NCBI RefSeq assembly: GCF_013387495.1
Contig: NZ_JABZEE010000011.1
Span: 1-64,000 of the forward strand
Source: Streptomyces sp. PKU-EA00015
Lineage (GTDB): Bacteria > Actinomycetota > Actinomycetes > Streptomycetales > Streptomycetaceae
Direction of reading: 5' to 3'
DNA length: 64,000 bases
In this document: positions 1 through 9,744 of the stretch, piece after piece
Position numbering within the stretch: the first letter of the stretch is position 1
How the letters are laid out: each line of letters begins with the position of its first letter
Program-made: the position numbers and the translations under genes
The notes under the pieces: model-generated
Databases searched by the model: none
Seen by the model: only the letters and a program-made list of their open reading frames with translations
Told to the model about the DNA's origin: nothing

Positions 1-1722
1 CGCCGGGCCCGGCGGGCGCTCGCCCCGGCACCGGCCGAGGCGGAGGGCGCCGCACGGACCGCGTTCGCGCTGCCGCCCGCCGAGGCGGACCGGGTGCAGC
101 CGGGGACTGCCGCCGCGATCCCGGCCGAACAGCACGACGCCGTGGCCACGGCCCCCGGCGCGGAGCACCACACGCCGCCGCAGCCGCATCCGGCACCCAC
201 CGGCCGCAGGCGTGCCCGCGGTCAGGCACAGGCGCCCGCCACCGGCGAGGCGGCCGTCGGGACGGCCGAGGAGACCGCCGAGGAGACCGCCGTTCAGCAG
301 GTCGCTCCGCAGCCCGTTCTGCCCGGCCAGGCCCAGCGGACCGCGCCGGACAGCACGTCGGGCGGCGGGCCGGCGGCGCAGGCGACGCCTGCCGCACCGG
401 AGAACGGGCAGACGGGCTCCGTCCCTGCACAGGCCACGGCTCAGGCGCCGCAGGACTCCACGGACGCGGCGAGCACTCCCGCGCGGGGTACGGACACCGG
501 ATCCGTGTCCGTACCGCTGCCGCCGGCGCGTCCCGTCACGGGACCGGCAGCCGCGGCCGGAGCGGCCGTGCCCCCGCCCCGCGTCGCCCAGCCGCTGCCC
601 GCCGAGGAGCCGGTCACCGCGGACTCGACACAGGGGCGCGCGTTCAGTGTGCGCACCCTCGGGCAGGGCGTGCCGTTCGTGCAGCACCTCACGCAGCAGC
701 AGAACCAGACGCTCGGCTCCGGCCGCCGCCGCAAGCTGGGCACGCGCCCGGACAGCGACCTCCCCCAGGCCGCCGCCCGTCCCCATCCGCAGCCGCAGGC
801 CGCGCCGAGCCCCGCGCCCAGCCCCGCGCCCGTCCCGGCGCCGGGCACGTCGCGCCTGCCCGCCGACCGCTCGGAAGGCCGCGCGTACGCGATAGGGGCG
901 CCCGACGAGGGCGCCGAGGGTCCCGAGCCGCTGGACGGACCCGGCGGCGCGGTCGAGGTCGCCAACAGGCCCCAGCCGCAGCCCGTCGACGACGAGCTGC
1001 CGCCCGAGCCGCTGGACAACCCGCGCAGGCTGCTGGTGTGGCCGGCGCCGGACGTCCCCACGCAGCAGGCGCTCAGCGACCGCGGCTACCGGCCCGTCGT
1101 CGTGCACTCCCGCGAAGAGGTGGACGCGCAGATCGCGGCGTTCCCCGCGGCCCTGTTCGTGGACCCGCTGACGGGGCCGATCACGCGGACCGCGCTGCAG
1201 TCGCTGCGGCAGGCCGCCGTGGCCGCCGAGGTGCCGGTGCTGGTGACCGCGGGCCTCGGGCAGGCGACACGGGAAGCGGCGTACGGCGCCGACCCGGCCG
1301 TTCTGCTCAAGGCGCTGGCCCCGCGCGACAGCGAGCAGCACCCCTCGCGCGTGCTGCTGATCGAGGAGAACGAGGAGATCGCGCTCGCGCTGACGGCGAC
1401 GCTGGAGCGGCGCGGGATGCAGGTGGCCCGGGCCGGCACCGACGCGGACGCGGTGACGCTGGCGACCCAGATGCGCCCGAACCTGGTGGTGATGGACCTG
1501 ATGCAGGTGCGCCGCCGGCGCGCCGGGATCATCGACTGGCTGCGCGCGAACGGGCAGTTGAACCGCACGCCGCTCGTCGTATACACCTCGGCGGGTCTCG
1601 ACCCGGCCGAACTGCCGCGGCTGTCGTCGGGGGAGACGGTGCTCTTCCTCGCCGAGCGGTCGACCAGCAGCGAGGTCCAGGCCCGCATCGTCGATCTGCT
1701 CGCGAAGATCGGCACCAACTGA
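1..1722 (+). CDS. C-terminal part of a large protein with Pro/Ala-rich linker and receiver domain (partial)
   Basis: The reading frame is open from base 1 to the TGA at 1720-1722, so the true start probably lies outside the window; the first internal GTG is at 94 and gives 542 residues. Roughly the first 300 residues are a low-complexity Pro/Ala/Gln-rich linker. The last ~125 residues have a response-regulator receiver fold: hydrophobic strand plus acidic patch (LLIEEN, where DD is usual), a candidate phospho-acceptor Asp in VVMDL (codon at 1495) and a Thr/Ser in VVYTS. The usual conserved Lys near the end is not obvious. A second receiver-like stretch (RLLVWPAPD onwards) precedes it. This arrangement suits the end of a hybrid sensor histidine kinase, but no kinase domain is inside the window, so that is inference. 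Confidence 0.75.
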   Translation, partial: RRARRALAPAPAEAEGAARTAFALPPAEADRVQPGTAAAIPAEQHDAVATAPGAEHHTPPQPHPAPTGRRRARGQAQAPATGEAAVGTAEETAEETAVQQVAPQPVLPGQAQRTAPDSTSGGGPAAQATPAAPENGQTGSVPAQATAQAPQDSTDAASTPARGTDTGSVSVPLPPARPVTGPAAAAGAAVPPPRVAQPLPAEEPVTADSTQGRAFSVRTLGQGVPFVQHLTQQQNQTLGSGRRRKLGTRPDSDLPQAAARPHPQPQAAPSPAPSPAPVPAPGTSRLPADRSEGRAYAIGAPDEGAEGPEPLDGPGGAVEVANRPQPQPVDDELPPEPLDNPRRLLVWPAPDVPTQQALSDRGYRPVVVHSREEVDAQIAAFPAALFVDPLTGPITRTALQSLRQAAVAAEVPVLVTAGLGQATREAAYGADPAVLLKALAPRDSEQHPSRVLLIEENEEIALALTATLERRGMQVARAGTDADAVTLATQMRPNLVVMDLMQVRRRRAGIIDWLRANGQLNRTPLVVYTSAGLDPAELPRLSSGETVLFLAERSTSSEVQARIVDLLAKIGTN

Positions 1723-1747
1723 CGCCCACGCGCCGACGTTCACGCGA

Positions 1748-1779
1748 AAGGGGCCGGCGGTGATGACCGCCGGCCCCTT
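1748..1779. terminator. Bidirectional hairpin terminator
   Basis: A perfect 14-bp inverted repeat (1748-1761 and 1766-1779) with a GATG loop ends in TT. It lies between two converging genes and can stop transcription from both sides. Confidence 0.8.
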
Positions 1780-1825
1780 CGTCGTCCCAGGGCAGGAACC
1801 CGCCGCCGCTGCGGCGGCGTGACGA

Positions 1826-3472
<1,647 letters not shown>

Positions 3473-3527
3473 GGCGTCCTCCCGTGGGCGCTGGCGCTAC
3501 GTTGCGGCAAGTGGGAAGATTCTGCGC

Positions 3528-3564
3528 ACATACCAAGCGGTATGTCACTACCCGGGAGTAGTGA
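3528..3564. promoter_or_regulatory. Two adjacent palindromes upstream of the acyl-CoA ligase
   Basis: ACATACC-aagc-GGTATGT (3528-3545) and TCACTAC-ccggga-GTAGTGA (3545-3564) are both perfect 7-bp inverted repeats, abutting each other. They sit 56-92 bases before the ligase start in the promoter region. Such short dyads are typical of TetR-type operators; the regulator is unknown. Confidence 0.55.
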
Positions 3565-3634
3565 ATACCGCACATCACCGACCAACACCGCACATGACGC
3601 GTCGGTGGCGTCCGGATCGGGCGTCCGCATCCGG

Positions 3635-4189
3635 TCAGCGGACAAGGGTCAGCTCCGGATCGTCGCGCAGTTTTCCGAGCGCCCGCGACACCGCGCTCTT
3701 GACCGTACCGATCGACACGCCCAGCACCTCGGCTGTCTGAGCCTCGCTCAGGTCCTCGTAGTACCGCAGGACGACCATGGCCCGCTGCCGGTCCGGCAGC
3801 TTCATCACCGCACGCCACATCGCGTCGTGCAGCACCTGCTGCTCGGCCGGGTCCGTCGCCGCGACGGTCTCCTGCTCGGGCAGCTCGTCGCAGACGAACT
3901 CGTCCACCTTGCGCTTGCGCCACTGCGACGTGCGGGTGTTGAGCAGCGCGCGCCGCACATAGCCGTCGAGCGCACGGTGGTCCTCTATCCGGTCCCACGC
4001 GACATACGTCTTGGTGAGCGCGGTCTGCAGCAGGTCCTCGGCATCGCTCGGGTTCGCGGTGAGCGACCTGGCGGTCCGCAGCAGTACGGGCCCCCGCGCC
4101 CGTACATACGACGAGAACGAGGTGTAAGGCGTGTACGACGGCACCGGCGCGGCGGCCTGGGAGGCGCTCGTACAGACTGGCGTGGTCAT
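3635..4189 (-). CDS. SigE-family ECF RNA polymerase sigma factor
   Basis: A 184-residue sigma factor that would direct RNA polymerase to a special promoter set. Region 2 (about residues 24-95, including SDAEDLLQTALTKTYVAW) and region 4 (about 120-178, with the helix-turn-helix SEAQTAEVLGVSIGTVKSAVSR) are both complete. The Cys-containing N terminus of about 20 residues is extra. ATG at 4189 follows GTGGAGAC. No anti-sigma gene lies next to it; the flanking genes are an acyl-CoA ligase and a thiolase-like gene. The SigE-family assignment rests on the region-4 pattern and short length. Confidence 0.9.
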   Translation of the reverse strand: MTTPVCTSASQAAAPVPSYTPYTSFSSYVRARGPVLLRTARSLTANPSDAEDLLQTALTKTYVAWDRIEDHRALDGYVRRALLNTRTSQWRKRKVDEFVCDELPEQETVAATDPAEQQVLHDAMWRAVMKLPDRQRAMVVLRYYEDLSEAQTAEVLGVSIGTVKSAVSRALGKLRDDPELTLVR

Positions 4190-4311
4190 GTCTCCACGCT
4201 AGGAGCGGGCCCGCCGCGGCGGATCGGCCCCAGGGACCGAAGCGGTGTCCCCCTCAGGTTGTAGGGCCGGCGCGGGCCGCACCTCCTGAAGGTGGAGGGC
4301 ACCCGCAGGGG

Positions 4312-5481
4312 CTACGCGCCGTCGGCCCCGAGGACCAGTCCGGAGGTGGGGACCCCGGTGCCCGCCGTGACCAGCACCCTGGACGCGCCCGGCACCTGGT
4401 TCACCGAGGTGCCGCGCACCTGCCTGACCGCCTCGGCGATCCCGTTCATCCCGTGCAGGTACGCCTCGCCCAGCTGGCCCCCGTGAGTGTTCAGGGGCAG
4501 CCGGTCCGCCGCCACGAAAGCGGCCCCCTCCCCGGGCCCGCAGAATCCGAACTCCTCCAGCTGCATCAGCACGAACGGCGTGAAGTGGTCGTACAGGATC
4601 GCCACGTCGATGCCTGCGGGACCGAGCCCCGAGGTGCGCCACAACTGGCGGGCCACCACGCCCGTCTCGGGCAGTCCGGTGAGGTCGTCGCGGTAGAAGC
4701 TGGTCATCTGCTCCTGGGCCCTCCCCGCTCCCTGGGCCGCGGCGAGGACCACCGCGGGCGGATGCGGCAGGTCACGGGCGCGCTCGACGCCGGTGACGAC
4801 GATCGCCTGGCCGCCGTCGGTCTCCTGGCAGCAGTCCAGCAGCCGCAGGGGCTCGGCGATCCACCGCGACGCGGCATGGTCCGCGAGGCTGATCGGCCTG
4901 CCGTGGAAGTACGCGGCCGGGTTGGTCGCCGCGTACCGCCGGCCGCTCACGGCGACATGACCGAACACCTCGGGCGTCAGCCCGTACGCGTACAGATAGC
5001 GCTGCGCTGCCATCGCCACCCAGGAGGCCGGGGTCAGCAGTCCGAAGGGCAGGCTCCAGCCGAGCGCGGCGCCCTCCGCCGACGGCTCGCGGTGCCGCAC
5101 CCCGGAGCCGAAGCGGCGCCCGGAGCGCTCGTTGAACGCCCGGTAGCAGACGACGACGTCGGCGATGCCCGCGGCGACGGCCAGCGCCGCCTGCTGCACG
5201 GTGGCGCAGGCCGCGCCGCCGCCGTAGTGGACGCGTGAGAAGAAGGACAGCGCGCCGATGCCCGCGGCCTGGGCGACCGTGATCTCCGGGCTGGTGTCCA
5301 TGGTGAAGGTGACCATGCCGTCGACGTCGGCGGGGGAGAGGCCGGCGTCGTCGAGCGCGGCCCGCACGGCCTCCACGGCGAGCTTCAGCTCGCTGCGACC
5401 GGAATCCTTGGAGAACTCCGTCGCGCCGATCCCGGCCACGGCCGCCTTGCCGCCGAGCGCGTCCTTTCCCCGGATGCTCAT
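4312..5481 (-). CDS. Thiolase-fold lipid-transfer protein, Ltp2-like retro-aldolase
   Basis: A 389-residue thiolase-superfamily protein of the 'lipid-transfer' (SCP-x) branch. Residues of interest are Cys92 in GAACATVQ, Tyr297 in YDHFTPF, and His333 and His343 in the C-terminal NTHGGQLGEAYLHG. In mycobacterial Ltp2, a relative, the enzyme cleaves the steroid 17-hydroxy side chain by retro-aldol reaction and needs the DUF35 partner. Here it is the last gene of a three-gene unit: its ATG overlaps the TGA of the MaoC gene by four bases (ATGA), with GGAGGAG five bases before the start. The order MaoC-DUF35, MaoC, thiolase equals chsH2-chsH1-ltp2. Sterol specificity is inference; the acyl-CoA dehydrogenase partners are not present here. 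Confidence 0.88.
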   Translation of the reverse strand: MSIRGKDALGGKAAVAGIGATEFSKDSGRSELKLAVEAVRAALDDAGLSPADVDGMVTFTMDTSPEITVAQAAGIGALSFFSRVHYGGGAACATVQQAALAVAAGIADVVVCYRAFNERSGRRFGSGVRHREPSAEGAALGWSLPFGLLTPASWVAMAAQRYLYAYGLTPEVFGHVAVSGRRYAATNPAAYFHGRPISLADHAASRWIAEPLRLLDCCQETDGGQAIVVTGVERARDLPHPPAVVLAAAQGAGRAQEQMTSFYRDDLTGLPETGVVARQLWRTSGLGPAGIDVAILYDHFTPFVLMQLEEFGFCGPGEGAAFVAADRLPLNTHGGQLGEAYLHGMNGIAEAVRQVRGTSVNQVPGASRVLVTAGTGVPTSGLVLGADGA

Positions 5482-5882
5482 GCGCTCTCCTCCGGGAGGG
5501 TCACGGTCACGGTGCCCGTCACATGGGTGCCGAGGCCGTTGACGCCGACGACCCGCACCTCGGCCGTCGTGCCGTCGCTCGCCTCGACCGTGCCGGTCAA
5601 CACCATGGAGTCCCCCGGGTAGTTGGGCACACCGAGCCGTACGGCGACCCGGCGCAGCACGGCACGCTCCCCGAAGAAGTCGGTGACGTACCGCCCGACC
5701 AGGCCGTTCGTCGTCAGGATGTTCATGAAGACGTCCGGGGCCCCCTTCTCCCGCGCGAGCTCGGCGTCGTGGTGCACGTCCTGGTAGTCGCGCGAGGCGA
5801 CGGCGCCGGCGACGATCAGCGTGCGCGTGACGGGAACGGTGAGCGGAGGCAGCTCCGTGCCCGGGACCGGGACCGGGCTCAT
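5478..5882 (-). CDS. MaoC family dehydratase, ChsH1-like
   Basis: A 134-residue single hot-dog-fold hydratase. The hydratase-2 signature is partly kept as SRDYQDVHHDAELAREKG (residues 30-47), including the catalytic Asp/His pair. In the ChsH1-ChsH2 enoyl-CoA hydratase the small subunit supplies the active residues and pairs with a MaoC-DUF35 subunit, which is exactly the protein encoded just upstream. The start is the ATG at 5882, overlapping the upstream stop by four bases and preceded by GGAGGGAGG; a longer frame reaches further upstream but lies inside the neighbouring gene. It probably hydrates a 2-enoyl-CoA before side-chain cleavage. Confidence 0.88.
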   Translation of the reverse strand: MSPVPVPGTELPPLTVPVTRTLIVAGAVASRDYQDVHHDAELAREKGAPDVFMNILTTNGLVGRYVTDFFGERAVLRRVAVRLGVPNYPGDSMVLTGTVEASDGTTAEVRVVGVNGLGTHVTGTVTVTLPEESA

Positions 5883-6805
5883 ACGGCCTCCCTCCGCTCC
5901 GGCGCGGCCCGGAAGACCGGCAGCTCCAGGTCGTCGTCCACCCGCAGGAACTCCAGCTCCACCGGCATCCCGATGCGGACCTTGTCGTACGGCACCCCGA
6001 CGACGTTGCTCACGAACCGCACGCCCTCGGCCAGCTCGATCAGCCCCACCGCGTACGGCGGGTCGAACGCGGGGAAGGGCGGATGGTGCATCACCACGTA
6101 CGAGAAGACGGTGCCCGCGCCGCTCGCGGCCACCGCGTCCCAGTCGGGCGAGCCGCATGCCGCGCACCCCGGCAGCCAGGGCAGGCGCAGCGTCCCGCAG
6201 CCGCCGCAGCGCTGGATGAGCAGCCGGTGGGCGGCCACGCCCTGCCAGAACCCCTCGTTGTCCCGGTTGACCACCGGGCGCGGGCGCTCGGCCGCGGGGG
6301 ACGGAGCGGCTCGGGCCGGCCGGGCGGCCGGTGCGTATTTGAGGATGCGGAAGCGGTGCGTGCCCGCCGGCTCTCCGCCGGCCCGCACGTCCGTCCGCGT
6401 GGTGATGAAGTACCCCGTCCCCAGCTTCGTCGTCTTGCGCGGCGAGACCGCCTCGATCACCGCGTCGAAGGTGATGCGGTCGCCGGGGCGCAGCGGCCGC
6501 AGGTAGTCCTGCTCGCAGTCGGTCGCCACCACGGACCGGAACCCCGCCGCGTCGAGCAGGGCGAACAGCTCGTCCTGGGCGGGCGCCCGGCCGCTGTGTC
6601 CCGACAGCCCGCCCATCGTCCACACCTGCAGCATGGCCGGGGGCGCGATGGCGTCCGGCCCCCGGTACGCAGCGTTCGTGTCCCCCATCGCCTCGCACCA
6701 GTGCCTGATCATCGGCTCGTTGACGGGGTCCTTGCCTTCACAGGCGAGGGCGACGGGCCGCCCCTCGTACGTCTTCAGCCGTGCGTAGAGCTCGTCGGTC
6801 ACCAC
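5879..6805 (-). CDS. Bifunctional MaoC N-terminal / DUF35 OB-fold protein, ChsH2-like
   Basis: A 308-residue two-domain protein. Residues 1-155 form a MaoC hot-dog domain, followed by a Pro/Ala linker; residues 185-300 form a DUF35 domain with a zinc ribbon (Cys200, Cys203, Cys214, Cys217) and an OB-fold tail. In the mycobacterial cholesterol system the equivalent subunit pairs with ChsH1 for hydration, and its DUF35 part docks Ltp2 for the retro-aldol step. First gene of the operon; GTG at 6805 follows GGGGAGGGGGAC, and a perfect palindromic operator lies 18 bases before it. Substrate unknown: steroid side chains or other branched acyl-CoAs. Confidence 0.88.
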   Translation of the reverse strand: MVTDELYARLKTYEGRPVALACEGKDPVNEPMIRHWCEAMGDTNAAYRGPDAIAPPAMLQVWTMGGLSGHSGRAPAQDELFALLDAAGFRSVVATDCEQDYLRPLRPGDRITFDAVIEAVSPRKTTKLGTGYFITTRTDVRAGGEPAGTHRFRILKYAPAARPARAAPSPAAERPRPVVNRDNEGFWQGVAAHRLLIQRCGGCGTLRLPWLPGCAACGSPDWDAVAASGAGTVFSYVVMHHPPFPAFDPPYAVGLIELAEGVRFVSNVVGVPYDKVRIGMPVELEFLRVDDDLELPVFRAAPERREAV

Positions 6806-6822
6806 GTCCCCCTCCCCAGAGG

Positions 6823-6841
6823 ATCTGACTGTCCGTCAGAT
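6823..6841. promoter_or_regulatory. Palindromic operator of the chsH2/chsH1/ltp2-like operon
   Basis: ATCTGAC-tgtcc-GTCAGAT is a perfect 7-bp inverted repeat with a 5-base spacer, 18 bases before the operon's start codon. The size and position suggest a TetR-family repressor responding to an acyl-CoA; the regulator is not in the window. Confidence 0.6.
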
Positions 6842-7198
6842 ACTTTGGACTGTCAAGGCCGTGGACCGATGACCACACGTGGCACACCCGTACGCCTGCG
6901 CGACGGCCTCCAAGTGCCTTCGCGCAGCGGGTCGTTCACCTCCTTCCCACTCCCCCTCGGGCCGGCCGCACCCCCCACCGGTGCGTGATGCCGACGCCTG
7001 CTCCACGGCGTCGCGAGAACAGAGCTGCCCACCGGATTCCCGGTGAACGCACCAGAACCGGACGATTCGCTCGCAAGCGTGATGACACGTCGACAAACCA
7101 CCTCTCGCCCACCAAACCGGCGCACCTTTCGAACCCGTCCGCCGTACGGGATGAAGCGTTCCGCCATCCTTTCGTCCCATCCGTCCCCCTTCCCTTCT
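6842..7198. other. Intergenic region without a convincing gene
   Basis: The frame of the primase-polymerase gene stays open upstream (to an ATG at 6985), but the stretch has no family-like protein sequence and no ribosome site, so I leave it uncalled. The operon operator lies at its left edge and the LexA-like box at its right edge. Confidence 0.5.
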
Positions 7199-7214
7199 TC
7201 GAACGTGTGTACGA
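7199..7214 (+). promoter_or_regulatory. LexA-like SOS box
   Basis: TCGAAC-gtgt-GTACGA matches the actinobacterial SOS box TCGAAC-N4-GTTCGA at 11 of 12 positions. It ends 11 bases before the chosen start of the primase-polymerase gene, where a bound repressor would block transcription. Confidence 0.55.
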
Positions 7215-7224
7215 ACATAGAGGC

Positions 7225-8130
7225 ATGGCCATCACCGAACGGCAGACCGCCACCCTGGCCCTCGCCCACGCCCTCACCGCCGCCGAGCGCGGGCTCCCCG
7301 TCATCCCGCTGTCGCCCACCAAGCTCCCGGCCCTGCGCTCTCCCCACCGGGACGAGCCGAGGCCGTCCCTGTGCCGTGGCGAGTGCGGCCTGCCCGGTCA
7401 CGGCGTGCACGACGCGACCACGGACCCCACCGCCGTACGCGCCCTGTTCGCCGCCGCGCCCTGGGCGACCGGCTACGGCATCGCCTGCGGACGCCCGCCG
7501 CACCGGCTCATCGGCATCGACCTCGACACCACGTCGCACACCGACTCCGTGGCGGAGCTCCGGCACCTGGCCCTGCGCCACCTGTTCACCCTCCCGGAGA
7601 CGGTCACCGTGCTCACCCCGAGCGGCGGCCGGCACCTGTGGCTCACCGGCCCGCCCGACGTGGTCGTCCCCAACTCCTCGGGCCGTCTCGCCCCCGGCAT
7701 CGACGTGCGCGGCACCGGCGGGTACCTCGTCGGACCGGGCTCCGTCACCGCGCACGGCGCGTACCGCCTGGCCCCCGGGACCGCGCACCTGCTCCCCGCC
7801 CCCTGCCCGCCCGCCCTCCTCCGCCTGATCGCACCACCCGCGCGGCCCCGCCACGCCGCGCACACCGGCGGACACCTGCCGGCCGGGGCGGCGGGCGCGC
7901 CGAGCCGGACGCACCAGGGACAGGGACTGGTCCAGTTCGTCCTCGCCGCACAGGAGGGGCAGCGCAACACCCGGCTGTTCTGGGCCGCCTGCCGCGCGTA
8001 CGAGCACGGCTTCGGCGACGCGCTCGCAGACGCGCTGACCGACGCGGCGGTCCGGGCGGGCCTCCCGGAACGGGAGGCCCGCGCGACGATCGCCTCGGCG
8101 GCCCGGCTCACGGCGGGACCGCACGGATGA
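7225..8130 (+). CDS. Bifunctional DNA primase/polymerase (prim-pol domain protein)
   Basis: A 301-residue archaeo-eukaryotic primase (AEP) domain protein that should make primers or extend DNA. All three AEP motifs are visible: the metal-binding DxD in IGIDLD (Asp99, Asp101), the sxH motif SGGRH (His137), and motif III GIDVRGTGGYLVGPGS (about 158-173). A Cys/His cluster (CRGECGLPGHGVH, 50-62) resembles the zinc-binding insert of prim-pol N-terminal domains. The C-terminal ~70 residues form a small helical region. I chose the ATG at 7225, where family-like sequence begins; AGAGG lies very close, so initiation may be leaderless. The LexA-like box upstream suggests induction by DNA damage. No helicase domain is fused. 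Confidence 0.87.
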   Translation: MAITERQTATLALAHALTAAERGLPVIPLSPTKLPALRSPHRDEPRPSLCRGECGLPGHGVHDATTDPTAVRALFAAAPWATGYGIACGRPPHRLIGIDLDTTSHTDSVAELRHLALRHLFTLPETVTVLTPSGGRHLWLTGPPDVVVPNSSGRLAPGIDVRGTGGYLVGPGSVTAHGAYRLAPGTAHLLPAPCPPALLRLIAPPARPRHAAHTGGHLPAGAAGAPSRTHQGQGLVQFVLAAQEGQRNTRLFWAACRAYEHGFGDALADALTDAAVRAGLPEREARATIASAARLTAGPHG

Positions 8131-8270
8131 CATGGATCACACAAGAGGGTGCGACCCCGGAGGCAACTGCGGCTTATCCGCCGGTTTGCCTTCCCGCCGT
8201 ACGCCCGCAGCAGTCCCCGGCATCTGCATAACCTGCTTCCTTCTCCCCCATTTCCGGTCATACGATCGCC

Positions 8271-8310
8271 GGGCAGCCGCGATGCGTGAGTGCCCCCGCA
8301 GCGGCTGCCC
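8271..8310. promoter_or_regulatory. Inverted repeat in the leader of the surface-protein gene
   Basis: GGGCAGCCGC (8271-8280) and GCGGCTGCCC (8301-8310) are perfect 10-bp arms around a 20-base loop, 46 bases before the TTG start. It could be a terminator for the upstream gene or a leader hairpin. Confidence 0.4.
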
Positions 8311-8356
8311 TGTACTTGCGTTCTGACAGCGCCTCGGACCCGAGAAAAGGGCTCTC

Positions 8357-9661
8357 TTGAACATTCGCCGCATGCTGGCCACGGCGGTCGTCACCGCAGT
8401 GACCACCCCCGCCGTACTGCTCACCGTCACCCCCGCGTTCGCGGACGCCAGGCCCACCGCCGGACAGTCGGCGGCGCAGCAGGCGGCGGAGGACAAGCCG
8501 ACCATCGAGGAGCTGGAGGCGGCCGCCGCGGAGGCGCAGAAGGCGTACGACGCCGCCGTCGCCGCGGAGAAGGCGGCGAAGGAGGCCTTCGACTTCGCCT
8601 GCTCCGACGAGGCGCCCCACGCCGTGGCCGCCAAGGCCGCAGCCGACGAGGCCGCCGCCGCGAAGACCGCCAAGGAGGCCGCGGACCAGGCGCTTGCCGA
8701 CGCCCAGACCGAACTGGCCGAACTCCCCGAGACCGCCACGGAGGAGGAGAGTGCCGCCGCCGAGAAGAAGGTCGCGGACGCCGAGGCCGCGGCCGACGCC
8801 GCGGAGGCGGCCAAATCCGCCGCCGACGAGAAGGCGAAGAAGGCCGCCACCGACGCCGACAACGCACGCGTCGGCGCCGGGCAGGCGCTGACCAAGGCCG
8901 AGAAGGCCACGGCCGAGGCGCTAAAGGCGAAGGAAGCGGCCGACAAGGCCCTCGCCGACGCCAAGGCGGAGGAGGACGGGGACGACGACGGTGACGACAG
9001 CGGTGACGACGAGGGCGCCTGTGTCCCCGAGAACGGACTGACCACCGTCGCCCAGGGTCTCCCCTCCAAGATCGTCGCCGGTTCCACGGTCGACTTCTCG
9101 GTCCGCGTCACCAACGGCACCGACAAGACCCTCGACGAGGTCCTGCCGTTCGTGTACTTCCACGCGACCGACAAGAGCGGCTACAACGTCATCGACGAGT
9201 ACTTCGACCTTCAGTGGTCCACCAAGAACTCGCCCGGGTGGAACGACGTCGCGGACGGCGAGTACGCGGGCTCCATCAGCCCGCTGAAGGCCGGCGCCCA
9301 CGCCGACGTCAAGCTGCGCCTGAAGGTCGACGCCAAGGCGCCCGCCGGCGAAGGCATGGCCTTCGTGGCCGGTGACTACGTCAACGACGACGGCACCTGC
9401 GGCGGCAACTTCTTCACGGAGTACGAGTTCGACCTGCTGGCCGCCGGCAGCAAGCCGGGCAAGGTCGACGACGCCAAGCCCGGCAAGACCTCGAAGACGA
9501 GGCCGGCGGTCGTCCCGCAGGGCGGCACCACCGGCACGCTGGCCAACACCGGCGCCGACACCGCGCTGCCGCAGCTCGCGGCGGCCGCCGGCGCGGCAGT
9601 CGCGCTCGGTGCGGGTGCCGTGTTCGTGGTCCGTCGCCGGAAGGCCGGCTCCGCCTCCTGA
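8357..9661 (+). CDS. Sortase-anchored coiled-coil surface protein (LANTG)
   Basis: A 434-residue secreted protein. Residues 1-30 are a signal peptide ending near AFA; about 35-205 are an Ala/Glu/Lys-rich helix predicted to form a long coiled coil; an acidic linker (EEDGDDDGDDSGDDEG) follows; about 225-375 look like a beta domain with a few Cys; the tail holds LANTG (395-399), a hydrophobic helix and RRRK, the layout of an LAXTG class-E sortase substrate. It would be covalently attached to peptidoglycan with the coiled coil projecting outward. TTG at 8357 follows GAAAAGG. A strong terminator follows. Function unknown; adhesion or spore/hyphal surface structure is only a guess. Confidence 0.85.
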   Translation: MNIRRMLATAVVTAVTTPAVLLTVTPAFADARPTAGQSAAQQAAEDKPTIEELEAAAAEAQKAYDAAVAAEKAAKEAFDFACSDEAPHAVAAKAAADEAAAAKTAKEAADQALADAQTELAELPETATEEESAAAEKKVADAEAAADAAEAAKSAADEKAKKAATDADNARVGAGQALTKAEKATAEALKAKEAADKALADAKAEEDGDDDGDDSGDDEGACVPENGLTTVAQGLPSKIVAGSTVDFSVRVTNGTDKTLDEVLPFVYFHATDKSGYNVIDEYFDLQWSTKNSPGWNDVADGEYAGSISPLKAGAHADVKLRLKVDAKAPAGEGMAFVAGDYVNDDGTCGGNFFTEYEFDLLAAGSKPGKVDDAKPGKTSKTRPAVVPQGGTTGTLANTGADTALPQLAAAAGAAVALGAGAVFVVRRRKAGSAS

Positions 9662-9675
9662 CGCACCGTCCGAAG

Positions 9676-9711
9676 AGCGCCGTCTCCGCCCCTCGGGGCG
9701 GGGGCGGCGCT
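9676..9711 (+). terminator. Terminator after the surface-protein gene
   Basis: AGCGCCG (9676-9682) pairs with CGGCGCT (9705-9711) around an inner CCGCCCC/GGGGCGG stem, followed by TT. It lies 15 bases after the stop codon. Confidence 0.75.
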
Positions 9712-9744
9712 TTCGCGTCCATCCGTCTGTGGAACCGTGACGCC

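Noticed and set aside
6985..7224. N-terminal extension of the prim-pol frame
   Set aside because: Arg/Pro/Thr-rich, no ribosome site, and contains the LexA-like box; family-like sequence starts at 7225.
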